Assembly: GCA_023415605.1 (NCBI GenBank)
Contig: JAEZKB010000071.1
Span: 1 to 44,084, forward strand
Direction: 5' to 3'
Source of the DNA: Pseudomonadota bacterium
GTDB lineage: Bacteria; Pseudomonadota; Alphaproteobacteria; Rhizobiales; Devosiaceae
Length of the DNA: 44,084 nt
Shown piece by piece: positions 16,726 to 25,406 of the stretch. The translations under genes and the position numbers were made by a program. The notes below the pieces were generated by a model. It was not told where the DNA came from. It saw only the letters and a list, made by a program, of their open reading frames with translations, and searched no databases. How positions within the stretch are numbered: position 1 is the stretch's first letter; every line of letters starts with the position of its first letter.

Positions 16726-17310
16726 TTAGTCTTCGCTGTTGGTGTAGATGATCAGCGATCCGTCCTGATTGTTATCGATGCCAACAACGTCGCTGACCGA
16801 GACATTGTTCCCGTTCAGCAGGTCGTTAAGAGCGGAATTTCCGCTGATGGCATCCTGCAGTGCGGCGATGTCGGTGGAGTTGCCGGAGAGGGCGTCGTTA
16901 AAGGCGTTGGTGTCGAAATCCGAGAACGCATCCTGGACATCAACGACCTGGACGTCGCCAAGATCGGCCACATCGCTCACGTCGCCGACGTTATCGAGAT
17001 TGCCAGCATTGAGCTCGTTGAGGAAGTCGCCGAACGAGCCGATGTCGCCGACCGAGCCGACGTCGCCGACATTGTTCGTCGCGTCACCGATCGAGCCGGT
17101 CACGTCGCCGGTATCGACGTCCGACGAGGCATCGCCGGTCGTCCCACTGACGGAGTTTTCCACGCCGCCTACGACATCGCCGACCGTGCCTTGGACGCTG
17201 TCGACGGTGTTGTTGAGAGTGCCGCTCAGCGAGGTGCTGTCTTCAGCAAAAGCCGGGGTGGCAATGGCAGCCACGAGGGCAATGATCGAAAGACCATGGG
17301 TCGGTTTCAT
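16726..17310 (-). CDS. Exported Gly/Asp/Val-rich protein with C-terminal module (family member B)
   Basis: A 194-residue protein of unknown function. The signal peptide is at 1-22 (ATPAFA-E). Residues 40-120 are low complexity, with many G-D-V/I triplets (VGDVGSVGDIGSFGDF). The last 75 residues form the module shared with four other exported proteins: a strand VQVVDV, helices around ALQDAISGNSAL, and the closing DVVGIDNNQDGSLIIY. It has no cysteines. The ATG at 17310 follows GGAG by eight bases; the 35 residues before it in frame are not credible. A 16-bp tandem repeat lies just upstream and a strong terminator just downstream, so it is probably transcribed alone. Confidence 0.8.
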   Translation of the reverse strand: MKPTHGLSIIALVAAIATPAFAEDSTSLSGTLNNTVDSVQGTVGDVVGGVENSVSGTTGDASSDVDTGDVTGSIGDATNNVGDVGSVGDIGSFGDFLNELNAGNLDNVGDVSDVADLGDVQVVDVQDAFSDFDTNAFNDALSGNSTDIAALQDAISGNSALNDLLNGNNVSVSDVVGIDNNQDGSLIIYTNSED

Positions 17311-17332
17311 TATTCTTCTCCGAAGGATTCTT

Positions 17333-17364
17333 GGGGTTCGACGCTGGTGGGTTTCGACGCTGGT
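17333..17364. repeat. Tandem 16-bp repeat upstream of family member B
   Basis: GGGGTTCGACGCTGGT is followed directly by GGGTTTCGACGCTGGT, with one mismatch. It sits 23-54 bases before the start codon, in the 5' leader or promoter, and could be a regulator site or a chance slippage duplication. Confidence 0.6.
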
Positions 17365-17565
17365 TATGGTGAACCTGCGTTTGCCGGTTCGTATGGTTAA
17401 CCCGCCGTTACACACTCAGTTCCTCGCCCAACCCACTTAATTCTCGATCTAAACACTTCGTGATAAGCAGCTGATTCGGCGTCATGTCTCGGAAAAATGA
17501 CGACAGAGGCGCCGAGCAGCGTTGGACGCGGCGGTAATGGGTATAAGTCCTGGGAGGAAGCTGGC

Positions 17566-18198
17566 TTAGCTGGCCGAGAGGTAGAGCGTGCCGCGGCCTT
17601 CAGCATCGAGCACAATGCCGGCGACGTCGCCCAGGCCATAGCCCGCAGCGGCTAGCCGATCCATCAGCGCGGAGTTGGCCGCGATCGCCGCGCGCTGCGC
17701 CGAGGTCAGGCCGCTCGGATCGGCGCAAACCATAGAGAGTGAAATCTGCGAGCCCGCATCCACCGCTGCGATTTGCTCGGCGCTGCTGGCGGTGACGATA
17801 AGGCCATCGCATTCGCCTGACCCGTTCACGGCGCCGGCTGCAAACGCCTGGGCTGCAACGCGCTCGTTCTCGCTGATCAGACCGTTGCCATCAGGATCAA
17901 GGTTGAAGACCGGGAGTTGTGTGCCGCTGGAACCGCCGACGGAGAACAGTTCGGTGTCGCCGATGCTGGCGCCGATGGTCCCATCGGTCTGAACCGAGCC
18001 GCTGTTGGTATAGACGCCTGTCGAGCCTTCTCCACCCAACGTAACCGACACAGAGTCACCCAGCCCCGAGATCGTGGTGCTCGAATCGCCGCTGCCTTCG
18101 ATCGCCGGCGAGCCACTGTCATTGGTCAGCGATAGTCCCTGCCCCATTACTGGCGCAGTGGAGAACAGAGCGAGAGCCAGGATCAATGTGCGGCGCAT
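17566..18198 (-). CDS. Exported protein with an EF-hand loop and C-terminal module (family member C)
   Basis: A 210-residue protein of unknown function with a signal peptide at 1-19 (PVMG-Q). A Ser/Gly/Thr-rich, beta-like stretch fills residues 25-95. A textbook EF-hand calcium loop, DPDGNGLISENE, is at 101-112 (D1, D3, N5, G6, I8, E12). The C-terminal domain has C130 and C158, the second in the same MVCAD/NLCAD context as C421 of member A, and ends with AQRAAIAANSAL and DVAGIVLDAEGRGTLY, the shared module. The ATG at 18198 follows AGGGGAAG. It is upstream of member B on the same strand with a 255-base gap. Confidence 0.8.
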   Translation of the reverse strand: MRRTLILALALFSTAPVMGQGLSLTNDSGSPAIEGSGDSSTTISGLGDSVSVTLGGEGSTGVYTNSGSVQTDGTIGASIGDTELFSVGGSSGTQLPVFNLDPDGNGLISENERVAAQAFAAGAVNGSGECDGLIVTASSAEQIAAVDAGSQISLSMVCADPSGLTSAQRAAIAANSALMDRLAAAGYGLGDVAGIVLDAEGRGTLYLSAS

Positions 18199-18592
18199 GT
18201 CTTCCCCTGATAGGTCAGGGGCGAGAACGGAGGCCATGCGCTATGGTTGCATCACTTGATTGGCCACAAATGCTGAGCCCCGCGCCATGTTTCAGGCACG
18301 GGGCCGAGGTGTTGGTGCAAACAACCTCTGCCGAAGCGAACTCCGGTAGCCCGATGGTAGCGTAAGCTTTCGCGCGCGTCACGCGCGCGAAGAACTGTAT
18401 GCCGAGCCCGCAAATCGTGCTGCCTTTCGGGGCATACGAGGCGACTGCTCAAATCTTAAGCAAACCCTAATGCCTCTGCCCAGAGAACTGGCACCCTTCT
18501 GCCACATTTACTAATCGGCACTTGGTTCCAGTGGCGCCACTGCCCGCCCATACTGCAGCGGGATCAAGGGCTTGAGGCACGCTCAAAGGGGC
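18199..18592. other. Long intergenic region before urtA
   Basis: About 390 bases with no gene, between the exported-protein cluster and the urea block. It holds several inverted repeats: GCCCCGCGCC/GGCACGGGGC at 18277-18304 (one mismatch), the very strong hairpin at 18369-18391, a TGGCA-N6-TGCCA pair at 18489-18504, and the perfect 12-bp palindrome AGTGGCGCCACT at 18530-18541. The last two lie 50-105 bases upstream of the sigma-54 promoter, where enhancer sites for NtrC would be expected, though neither is a clear NtrC consensus. Confidence 0.45.
18369..18391. other. Perfect 10-bp GC-alternating hairpin
   Basis: TTCGCGCGCG and CGCGCGCGAA flank a 3-base TCA loop with no mismatch. No T-run follows on the plus strand. 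It could end transcripts entering from either side, act as a protein site, or adopt an unusual DNA form because of the (CG)4 runs. Confidence 0.55.
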
Positions 18593-18608
18593 TGGCACGG
18601 GCTTTGCA
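18593..18608 (+). promoter_or_regulatory. Sigma-54 promoter of the urt-ure block
   Basis: TGGCACGGGCTTTGCA fits the sigma-54 consensus TGGCACG-N4-TTGCA throughout. The invariant GG (18594-18595) and GC (18606-18607) are ten bases apart. It ends 42 bases before the urtA start codon. Sigma-54 promoters need an enhancer-binding activator; for urea uptake that is usually NtrC under nitrogen limitation (inferred). Confidence 0.88.
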
Positions 18609-18650
18609 ATTACCTCGGCGGTGCAAACAACCAAACTGTCGGAGGTAAAT

Positions 18651-19940
18651 ATGACAGGGCTAAATCGCATGATGGCCGGCATCGGCCTCGGGGTGGCGAT
18701 GACTCTGGGCGCAGTCGTGCCCGCTATGTCTCAGGAAACGATCAAGGGCGGCATTCTCCACTCGCTGTCGGGCACGATGGCGATCTCGGAAACGACCCTG
18801 AAAGACACCATGCTGTTCCTGATCGACCAGCAGAACAAGAAGGGCGGTCTCCTCGGCAAGCAGCTCGAAGCCGTGGTCGTCGACCCCGCCTCCGACTGGC
18901 CGCTGTTCGCCGAAAAGGCGCGCGAGCTCATCGACGTCAACAAGGTCGCGGCTGTGTTCGGCTGCTGGACCTCGGTGTCCCGCAAGTCGGTGCTGCCGGT
19001 CTTTAAGGAACTCAACTCGATCCTCTTCTACCCCGTGCAGTACGAAGGCGAGGAGTCCGAGCGCAACGTGTTCTACACCGGCGCCGCTCCGAACCAGCAG
19101 GCCATCCCGGCCGTCGACTACCTGATGAACGAAGAAGGCGTCGAGCGCTGGGTCCTCGCCGGCACCGACTACGTCTATCCGCAGACCACCAACAAGATCC
19201 TCGAGCAGTACCTCAAGGACAAGGGCGTGGCCGCTGAAGACATCATGATCAACTACACGCCCTTCGGTCACTCCGACTGGCAGACCATCGTCTCCGACAT
19301 CAAGGCCTTTGGCTCGGCCGGCAAGAAGACCGCCGTGGTCTCGACCATCAACGGCGACGCCAATGTGCCGTTCTACAAGGAACTCGCCAACCAGGGCATC
19401 AAGGCCGAGGACATCCCGGTCGTCGCCTTCTCCGTGGGTGAAGAAGAACTCGCCGGCTTCGACACCGCGCCGCTCGTGGGTCACCTCGCTGCCTGGAACT
19501 ACTTCCAGTCCGTCGATACCCCCGAAAACGCCGAGTTCATCAAGTCGTGGCGCGAATTCATCGGCAACCCCGAGCGCGTGACCAACGACCCGATGGAAGC
19601 ACACGTCATCGGCTTCAACCTCTGGGTCCAGGCGGTCGAAAAGGCCGGCACCACCGACACCGACAAGGTACTCGACGCCATCATCGGCCTCGAAACCCCG
19701 AACCTGACCGGCGGCATCGCCAAGATGCTCCCCAACCACCACATCACCAAGCCGGTGCTGATTGGTGAAATTCAGGCCGACGGCCAGTTCGAAGTCGTGT
19801 CTGAATCCGACCTCGTCCCGGGCGATGCCTGGTCCGACTTCCTGCCGGAATCCAAGATGATCGAGGCGGATTGGACCGCCCCCATCAACTGCGGCAACTA
19901 CAACACCGAGACCAAGGTCTGCGGCGCCGGCGCCATGTAA
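18651..19940 (+). CDS. urtA: Urea ABC transporter substrate-binding protein UrtA
   Basis: A 429-residue periplasmic urea-binding protein of the branched-chain amino acid (type I) fold. The signal peptide ends near residue 28 (AMSQ). Family-typical stretches are GILHSLSGTMAISETTLKD, then FGCWTSVSRKSVLPVF and LFYPVQYEGEESERNVFYTG. The ATG at 18651 has GGAGG six bases upstream, so the longer frame from 18621 is not used. It is the first gene of the block, directly behind the sigma-54 promoter, and is separated from urtB by a strong hairpin that may favour its higher expression. Confidence 0.97.
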   Translation: MTGLNRMMAGIGLGVAMTLGAVVPAMSQETIKGGILHSLSGTMAISETTLKDTMLFLIDQQNKKGGLLGKQLEAVVVDPASDWPLFAEKARELIDVNKVAAVFGCWTSVSRKSVLPVFKELNSILFYPVQYEGEESERNVFYTGAAPNQQAIPAVDYLMNEEGVERWVLAGTDYVYPQTTNKILEQYLKDKGVAAEDIMINYTPFGHSDWQTIVSDIKAFGSAGKKTAVVSTINGDANVPFYKELANQGIKAEDIPVVAFSVGEEELAGFDTAPLVGHLAAWNYFQSVDTPENAEFIKSWREFIGNPERVTNDPMEAHVIGFNLWVQAVEKAGTTDTDKVLDAIIGLETPNLTGGIAKMLPNHHITKPVLIGEIQADGQFEVVSESDLVPGDAWSDFLPESKMIEADWTAPINCGNYNTETKVCGAGAM

Positions 19941-19961
19941 GCCACGCTTTCACGCACCTTC

Positions 19962-19987
19962 AGCGAAGGCGGTCCGCCGCCTTCGCT
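19962..19987 (+). terminator. Strong hairpin between urtA and urtB
   Basis: AGCGAAGGCGG and CCGCCTTCGCT pair perfectly over 11 bp around the loop TCCG. No proper T-run follows (TCTACCCCC), so it is more likely an attenuator or 3'-end stabiliser than a full stop. Confidence 0.6.
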
Positions 19988-20018
19988 TCTACCCCCGACG
20001 AACCTGCCGAGGCCAACG

Positions 20019-21641
20019 ATGAACGCGAAGCCCCTCCTCCAGCTCCTTGCGCTCCTCCTTGCCCTCCTCGCGACCCCGCTGCTGTCGCAGCCCGCTTTCG
20101 CCCAGACCGACGACGCGGCTTTGAGCGCGCTGGTCGATGCGCTCGTGCCGGGCAGCTTCAAGGACCGCGAGGCAGCCGCCAAGGCACTCGCCGCCACCGG
20201 CGATCCGCGCGCCGTGCCGGTGATCCAGACCCTGCTCGACGGCAACCTCTATGCGCTCAAGGCCACCGGCAAAGTGGTCTTCCTCTCGGGCCAGGCCGCA
20301 ACCGATCCCGTGACCGGCGCAGCAGTGGGCGAGTTCGCCTCGAGCGACCTCGACAAGGTCAAGGTCAACAACGGCCTCCGCCGCGGCCTGCGCACCATCA
20401 TCGGTCAGATGACCCTGCTGTCGGACGATCGCGCCACTCGGCTGAGCGCCGCCCAGTCGGTGCTGCGCGACGCCAACCCGGATAATCTCGAACTCCTCGA
20501 CGGCGCGATTGCAGCCGAGACCGATCCATCCGTGAAGACCGTGATGGAGACCGCCCGCGCCGCCATCATCCTCAAGACCGATGCCCCCGTCGCCGAGAAG
20601 ATCGCCGCCGTTGAAAACCTCAAGGCCCGCGGGGGACGCGACTCGATTACCGTGCTGACAGCCGCGCTGGCCGGCGCGCCCGATGACCTCAAGGCCAGTA
20701 TCCAGTCGGCCATCGACGCCCTCAACCAGACGCAGGCGGTCTGGGGCGTAGCGCAGAATGTCTGGTACGGCATCTCGCTGGGCTCCGTGCTGCTGCTTGC
20801 CGCCATCGGCCTTGCCATCACCTTCGGCGTGATGGGCGTCATCAACATGGCGCATGGCGAGATGGTGATGATCGGCGCCTACACCACTTTTGTGGTGCAG
20901 GAAGTCATCCGCCAGAACTTTCCCGGGCTTTTCGATTGGTCGCTGGCCTTCGCCCTGCCCCTCGCCTTCCTCATCACCGCCCTAGTCGGCATCGCCATCG
21001 AGCGCGGAGTGATCCGCTGGCTCTATGGCCGCGCCCTCGAAACCCTGCTTGCCACCTGGGGCATCTCGCTCATCCTACAGCAGGCGGTGCGCACGATTTT
21101 CGGACCCACCAATCGCGAGGTCGGCAATCCCACCTGGATGTCGGGCTCGTTCGAACTGGGCGGGCTGCAGATCACCTGGAACCGTTTCTGGATCGTGCTT
21201 TTCGCCATCGCGGTCTTCCTCGCCTTGCTGGCGGTCTTGAAGCGCACGCCGCTGGGCCTGCAGATGCGCGCCGTTACGCAAAATCGCCGCATGGCGAGTT
21301 CGATGGGTATCCGCACCCCCTTCGTCGACGCCATGACCTTTGGCCTGGGGTCGGGCATCGCGGGCCTCGCCGGCGTGGCGCTGAGCCAGATCGACAATGT
21401 GTCCCCGAACCTCGGGCAGAACTACATCATCGACAGTTTCATGGTCGTGGTCTTCGGCGGCGTCGGTAATCTCTGGGGCACGCTGGTGGGCGCACTCTCG
21501 ATCGGCGTCGCCAACAAGTTCCTCGAACCCTATGCGGGCGCCGTGGTCGCCAAGATCCTCATCCTCGTCCTCATCATCCTCTTCATCCAGCGCCGCCCGC
21601 GCGGCCTCTTCGCACTCAAGGGTCGGGCCGTCGAACAATGA
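20019..21641 (+). CDS. urtB: Urea ABC transporter permease UrtB
   Basis: A 540-residue LivH-type permease with the long N-terminal extension found in proteobacterial UrtB. It has a signal peptide (about 1-28), some 210 extracytoplasmic HEAT-like residues (AAAKALAATGDPRAVPVIQT and similar helices), then about eight membrane spans from residue 250. The permease part carries VMGVINMAHGEMVMIGAY and the loop RAVTQNRRMASSMGIRTPFV. It forms the channel with UrtC. Its stop overlaps the urtC start (ATGA). Confidence 0.96.
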   Translation: MNAKPLLQLLALLLALLATPLLSQPAFAQTDDAALSALVDALVPGSFKDREAAAKALAATGDPRAVPVIQTLLDGNLYALKATGKVVFLSGQAATDPVTGAAVGEFASSDLDKVKVNNGLRRGLRTIIGQMTLLSDDRATRLSAAQSVLRDANPDNLELLDGAIAAETDPSVKTVMETARAAIILKTDAPVAEKIAAVENLKARGGRDSITVLTAALAGAPDDLKASIQSAIDALNQTQAVWGVAQNVWYGISLGSVLLLAAIGLAITFGVMGVINMAHGEMVMIGAYTTFVVQEVIRQNFPGLFDWSLAFALPLAFLITALVGIAIERGVIRWLYGRALETLLATWGISLILQQAVRTIFGPTNREVGNPTWMSGSFELGGLQITWNRFWIVLFAIAVFLALLAVLKRTPLGLQMRAVTQNRRMASSMGIRTPFVDAMTFGLGSGIAGLAGVALSQIDNVSPNLGQNYIIDSFMVVVFGGVGNLWGTLVGALSIGVANKFLEPYAGAVVAKILILVLIILFIQRRPRGLFALKGRAVEQ

Positions 21642-22825
21642 TCACCCAGATGCTGTTTCGCGCCCTCGACAGGAAGGCCATCTGGATCGTCGCGATCCTG
21701 GTCCTTGTCGCCATTGCCGTACCGGTCGGCAATCTGCTGATCCCGCCCGGCCAGTTCGGGCACGTGCCGACCTATGTCGTCACCCTCTTTGGCAAATATC
21801 TCTGCTACGCCATCCTGGCGCTGAGCCTCGACCTGGTCTGGGGCTACTGCGGCATCCTCTCGCTGGGCCACGGCGCCTTCTTCGCGCTCGGCGGCTACGC
21901 CATGGGCATGTACCTGATGCGCCAGATCGGCTCGCGCGGCGTCTACGCCAATCCGATCCTTCCGGACTTCATGGTGTTCCTCAACTGGAAGGAACTGCCC
22001 TGGTACTGGATGGGCTTCGACATGTTCTGGTTCGCCATGCTCATGGTTGTGCTCGTGCCCGGGCTTCTGGCGTTCATCTTCGGTTGGTTTGCGTTCAGAA
22101 GCCGCGTTACCGGCGTCTATTTGTCCATCATCACGCAAGCCATGACCTTCGCACTGTTGCTTGCTTTCTTCCGAAACGACTTTGGCTTCGGCGGCAATAA
22201 CGGCTTAACGGACTTCAAGGATATCCTCGGCTTCAACGTCCAGGCCGCCACCACTCGCTCCACCCTCTTCGCCCTCTCTGCCCTGCTGCTCGCCGTCGCC
22301 GTTCTGGTCTGCTCCATGATCGTCAACAGCAAGCTCGGCAAGGTGATGGTGGCCGTCCGCGATGCCGAAAGCCGCACCCGGTTCCTCGGCTGGCGCCCTG
22401 AGAACGTGAAGCTTTTTGCCTTCACCGTCTCGGCGGTGATGGCCGGCATTGCTGGGGCCCTCTATGTCCCCCAAGTCGGCATAATCAACCCCGGCGAGTT
22501 CGCTCCGGAGAACTCCATCGAGGCCGTGATCTGGGTCGCCGTCGGCGGCCGCGGCACCATTCTCGGGCCGATCATCGGCGCCCTGCTGGTCAATTTCGGC
22601 AAGACCCTCTTCACCAGCGCCCTGCCCGAATACTGGCTCTTCGCGCTCGGCGGTCTCTTCGTCGTCGTGACCCTCTTCCTGCCCAAGGGCATCGTTGGCC
22701 TCGTCGCCCAGATCCGTAACGGTACGGCCAAGAAGAACTCCACTGCCCTCGACAAGCTCAGCGCCGCCGCCGAGGCGGGCAAGGATCCAGCGACCATGAA
22801 GCAGTCCCCGGAGCCCGCCGAATGA
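21638..22825 (+). CDS. urtC: Urea ABC transporter permease UrtC
   Basis: A 395-residue LivM-type permease with about ten spans. Typical motifs are LDLVWGYCGILSLGHGAFFA and the cytoplasmic loop AVRDAESRTRFLGWRPENVK. The C-terminal 30 residues are polar and probably cytoplasmic. The start overlaps the urtB stop by four bases and the stop overlaps the urtD start in the same way, giving translational coupling through the transporter genes. Confidence 0.96.
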   Translation: MITQMLFRALDRKAIWIVAILVLVAIAVPVGNLLIPPGQFGHVPTYVVTLFGKYLCYAILALSLDLVWGYCGILSLGHGAFFALGGYAMGMYLMRQIGSRGVYANPILPDFMVFLNWKELPWYWMGFDMFWFAMLMVVLVPGLLAFIFGWFAFRSRVTGVYLSIITQAMTFALLLAFFRNDFGFGGNNGLTDFKDILGFNVQAATTRSTLFALSALLLAVAVLVCSMIVNSKLGKVMVAVRDAESRTRFLGWRPENVKLFAFTVSAVMAGIAGALYVPQVGIINPGEFAPENSIEAVIWVAVGGRGTILGPIIGALLVNFGKTLFTSALPEYWLFALGGLFVVVTLFLPKGIVGLVAQIRNGTAKKNSTALDKLSAAAEAGKDPATMKQSPEPAE

Positions 22826-23571
22826 CCGACAAGTCCGGGACCATGCTCTACCTCAACGGCGTCTCCGTCTCCTTCGACGGTTTCAAGGCGCTGAACGCCC
22901 TCTCGATCATCGTCCATCCCAATGAGATGCTGGCGATCATCGGGCCCAACGGCGCCGGCAAGACCACCATGATGGACATCATCACCGGCAAGACTCGCCC
23001 CGATGACGGCGAAGTGCTGTTCGATGGCCGCACCGACCTCACCAAGCTCGACGAGGCGACGATCGCCAATCTCGGCATCGGCCGGAAATTCCAGAAGCCC
23101 ACCGTGTTCGAGAGCCATACCGTCTGGGACAATCTCGAACTGGCGCTCAAAAAGCCGCGCAACGTCTTCGCTGCGCTGACCTATGTGGCTGCCAACGACG
23201 ACACGGCGCGGATCGAGCAGATCCTCGAAACCATCCGCCTCTCTGGCCGCAAGGGGGAACTCGCCGCCGGCCTTAGCCACGGCCAGAAGCAGTGGCTCGA
23301 GATCGGCATGCTGCTGGCGCAGGACCCAAAGCTCCTGCTGGTCGACGAGCCCGTCGCCGGCATGACCGACAGCGAGACCGAAGAGACAGCCAAGCTGCTC
23401 AAGGAGATCGCCCAGACCCGCTCGGTCGTCGTTGTCGAGCACGACATGAGCTTTGTCCGCGCCCTTGGCACCCGCGTCACCTGCTTGGCCGAAGGCACGG
23501 TGCTGGCCGAGGGCTCGCTTGATCAGGTCAGCGCCAACCCGATCGTCATTGAAAGGTACCTGGGTCGATGA
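22822..23571 (+). CDS. urtD: Urea ABC transporter ATPase UrtD
   Basis: A 249-residue LivG-type ATPase with Walker A GPNGAGKTT, a signature of the form LSHGQKQWLEIG (the Q-K-Q variant usual for UrtD) and Walker B LLLVDEPVAGM. The D-loop and a switch histidine (VVVEHDM) follow. It drives urea import together with UrtE. Overlaps with both neighbours are four bases. Confidence 0.96.
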   Translation: MTDKSGTMLYLNGVSVSFDGFKALNALSIIVHPNEMLAIIGPNGAGKTTMMDIITGKTRPDDGEVLFDGRTDLTKLDEATIANLGIGRKFQKPTVFESHTVWDNLELALKKPRNVFAALTYVAANDDTARIEQILETIRLSGRKGELAAGLSHGQKQWLEIGMLLAQDPKLLLVDEPVAGMTDSETEETAKLLKEIAQTRSVVVVEHDMSFVRALGTRVTCLAEGTVLAEGSLDQVSANPIVIERYLGR

Positions 23572-24269
23572 CCGCACTCTCCATCAAGTCGATCGACCTC
23601 CACTATGGCGCAGCGCAGGCGTTGCGCGGCATCAGTGTGGAGTGCAAGCCTAATCGCATCACCGCCGTGCTCGGCCGCAACGGCGTCGGCAAGAGCTCGA
23701 CGCTTCGAGCAGTCACCGGCATCAACAACGTCTCCTCTGGTGAGATCGTCTTCGACAACGAAGTGCTCAAGAAGGCACCGCCCTACAAGCGCGCCCGCAT
23801 GGGCATCGGCTATGTGCCGCAGGGCCGCGAAATCTTTCCGCTGCTGACGGTCAAGGAAAACCTTGAGACCGGCTATGCTGGCCTGAAGGGGCCGGACAAG
23901 AATATCCCGGCCTTCATCTTCGACCTTTTCCCGGTGCTCAAATCCATGCTCGGCCGCCGCGGCGGCGATCTGTCGGGCGGCCAGCAGCAGCAGCTGGCCA
24001 TCGGCCGCGCGCTGGTAACGCGACCCAGAGTGCTGGTACTCGACGAACCCACCGAGGGCATCCAGCCGTCGATCATCAAGGACATCGGTCGCGCTCTGCA
24101 GTTCCTGCGCGACGAAAAGGGCATGACCATACTCTTGGTCGAGCAGTATCTGGACTTCTGCCGTGAGATCGCCGACGACATCTACATCATGGATCGCGGT
24201 GAAATCATGCATTCGGGCCCTGCGAGCGACCTCGACCTTCCCGACGTTCGCCGCCATCTGATGGTTTGA
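23568..24269 (+). CDS. urtE: Urea ABC transporter ATPase UrtE
   Basis: A 233-residue LivF-type ATPase with Walker A GRNGVGKSS, signature LSGGQQQQLAIGRAL and Walker B VLVLDEPTEGI. The TEGIQPSII stretch is characteristic of UrtE. The last transporter gene; its stop TGA shares a base with the ATG of ureD, tying urea uptake to urease assembly in one transcript. Confidence 0.96.
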   Translation: MTALSIKSIDLHYGAAQALRGISVECKPNRITAVLGRNGVGKSSTLRAVTGINNVSSGEIVFDNEVLKKAPPYKRARMGIGYVPQGREIFPLLTVKENLETGYAGLKGPDKNIPAFIFDLFPVLKSMLGRRGGDLSGGQQQQLAIGRALVTRPRVLVLDEPTEGIQPSIIKDIGRALQFLRDEKGMTILLVEQYLDFCREIADDIYIMDRGEIMHSGPASDLDLPDVRRHLMV

Positions 24270-25084
24270 TGTCGGCCGTGGAGGCCATTCCCCGGCTGCA
24301 GCGCGCCCGCGGCGAAGGGCGGCTGACGGCGCTAGCCGATGGCGACACCACGCGCATCGGAACGCTGTTCCAGGAAGGCTGCGCCAAGATCCGGCTGCCG
24401 CATACGCATGACAAATCGCTTCAGGCGGTGCTCATCAACACCGCCGGCGGCCTCACTGGCGGCGACGATGTGGGCTGGTCCGCCGAGGCGGCGCCAGGTA
24501 GTCGCGTCGTCCTCACCACCCAGGCCTGCGAGCGCGTCTACCGCTCGCTCGGCGACGACGCCCGCGTCCGCAATAGCCTCACCGTAGGTACCGGCGCGCA
24601 GCTCGATTGGCTGCCGCAGGAGACCATCCTCTTCGAAGGCGGAAAGCTCGACCGGACGCTGGATGTCGATCTTGCGGACGGCGCCTCGTTCTGCGCCGTG
24701 GAAGCAGTGCTCCTTGGCCGTGAGGCGATGGGCGAAGCTGCTCGTAGCGCTACCCTGCGGGACAATTGGCGCATACGCCGCAATGGCCGGCTGGTGCATG
24801 CCGAAGCCACCCTGCTCTCCGCCGATCCGATGGAGCGCGACAGCCTTTCTCTTCTCGACGGCGCCCTCGCCTTCGCCACGGTGCTGCTGGTCGGCCCTCG
24901 TGCCGAGCGCAAGCTCGAGCCGGTCCGCGCTCTGCTCCAAGGACGCGCAGGAGCGAGCCTGATTGGAGATCGCCTGATCGTCCGCGCGATCGCCGAATCC
25001 GGGCTTGCGCTTCGGAAAATCATCGGGCCCATTATCGCTGAACTCTCGGGCGCCGGCACGCTGCCGCGCCTCTGGCATCTCTAG
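24269..25084 (+). CDS. ureD: Urease accessory protein UreD
   Basis: A 271-residue UreD (UreH), the scaffold that holds apo-urease together with UreF and UreG during nickel loading. Typical stretches are LINTAGGLTGGDDVGW, LTTQACERVYRS and WLPQETILFEGG. The ATG at 24269 overlaps the urtE stop (TGATG); a TTG three bases earlier is also in frame. Length is normal. It is followed 9 bases later by ureA. Confidence 0.95.
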   Translation: MSAVEAIPRLQRARGEGRLTALADGDTTRIGTLFQEGCAKIRLPHTHDKSLQAVLINTAGGLTGGDDVGWSAEAAPGSRVVLTTQACERVYRSLGDDARVRNSLTVGTGAQLDWLPQETILFEGGKLDRTLDVDLADGASFCAVEAVLLGREAMGEAARSATLRDNWRIRRNGRLVHAEATLLSADPMERDSLSLLDGALAFATVLLVGPRAERKLEPVRALLQGRAGASLIGDRLIVRAIAESGLALRKIIGPIIAELSGAGTLPRLWHL

Positions 25085-25093
25085 GGAAACGAC

Positions 25094-25396
<303 letters not shown>

Positions 25397-25406
25397 GGAG
25401 CTTTCG

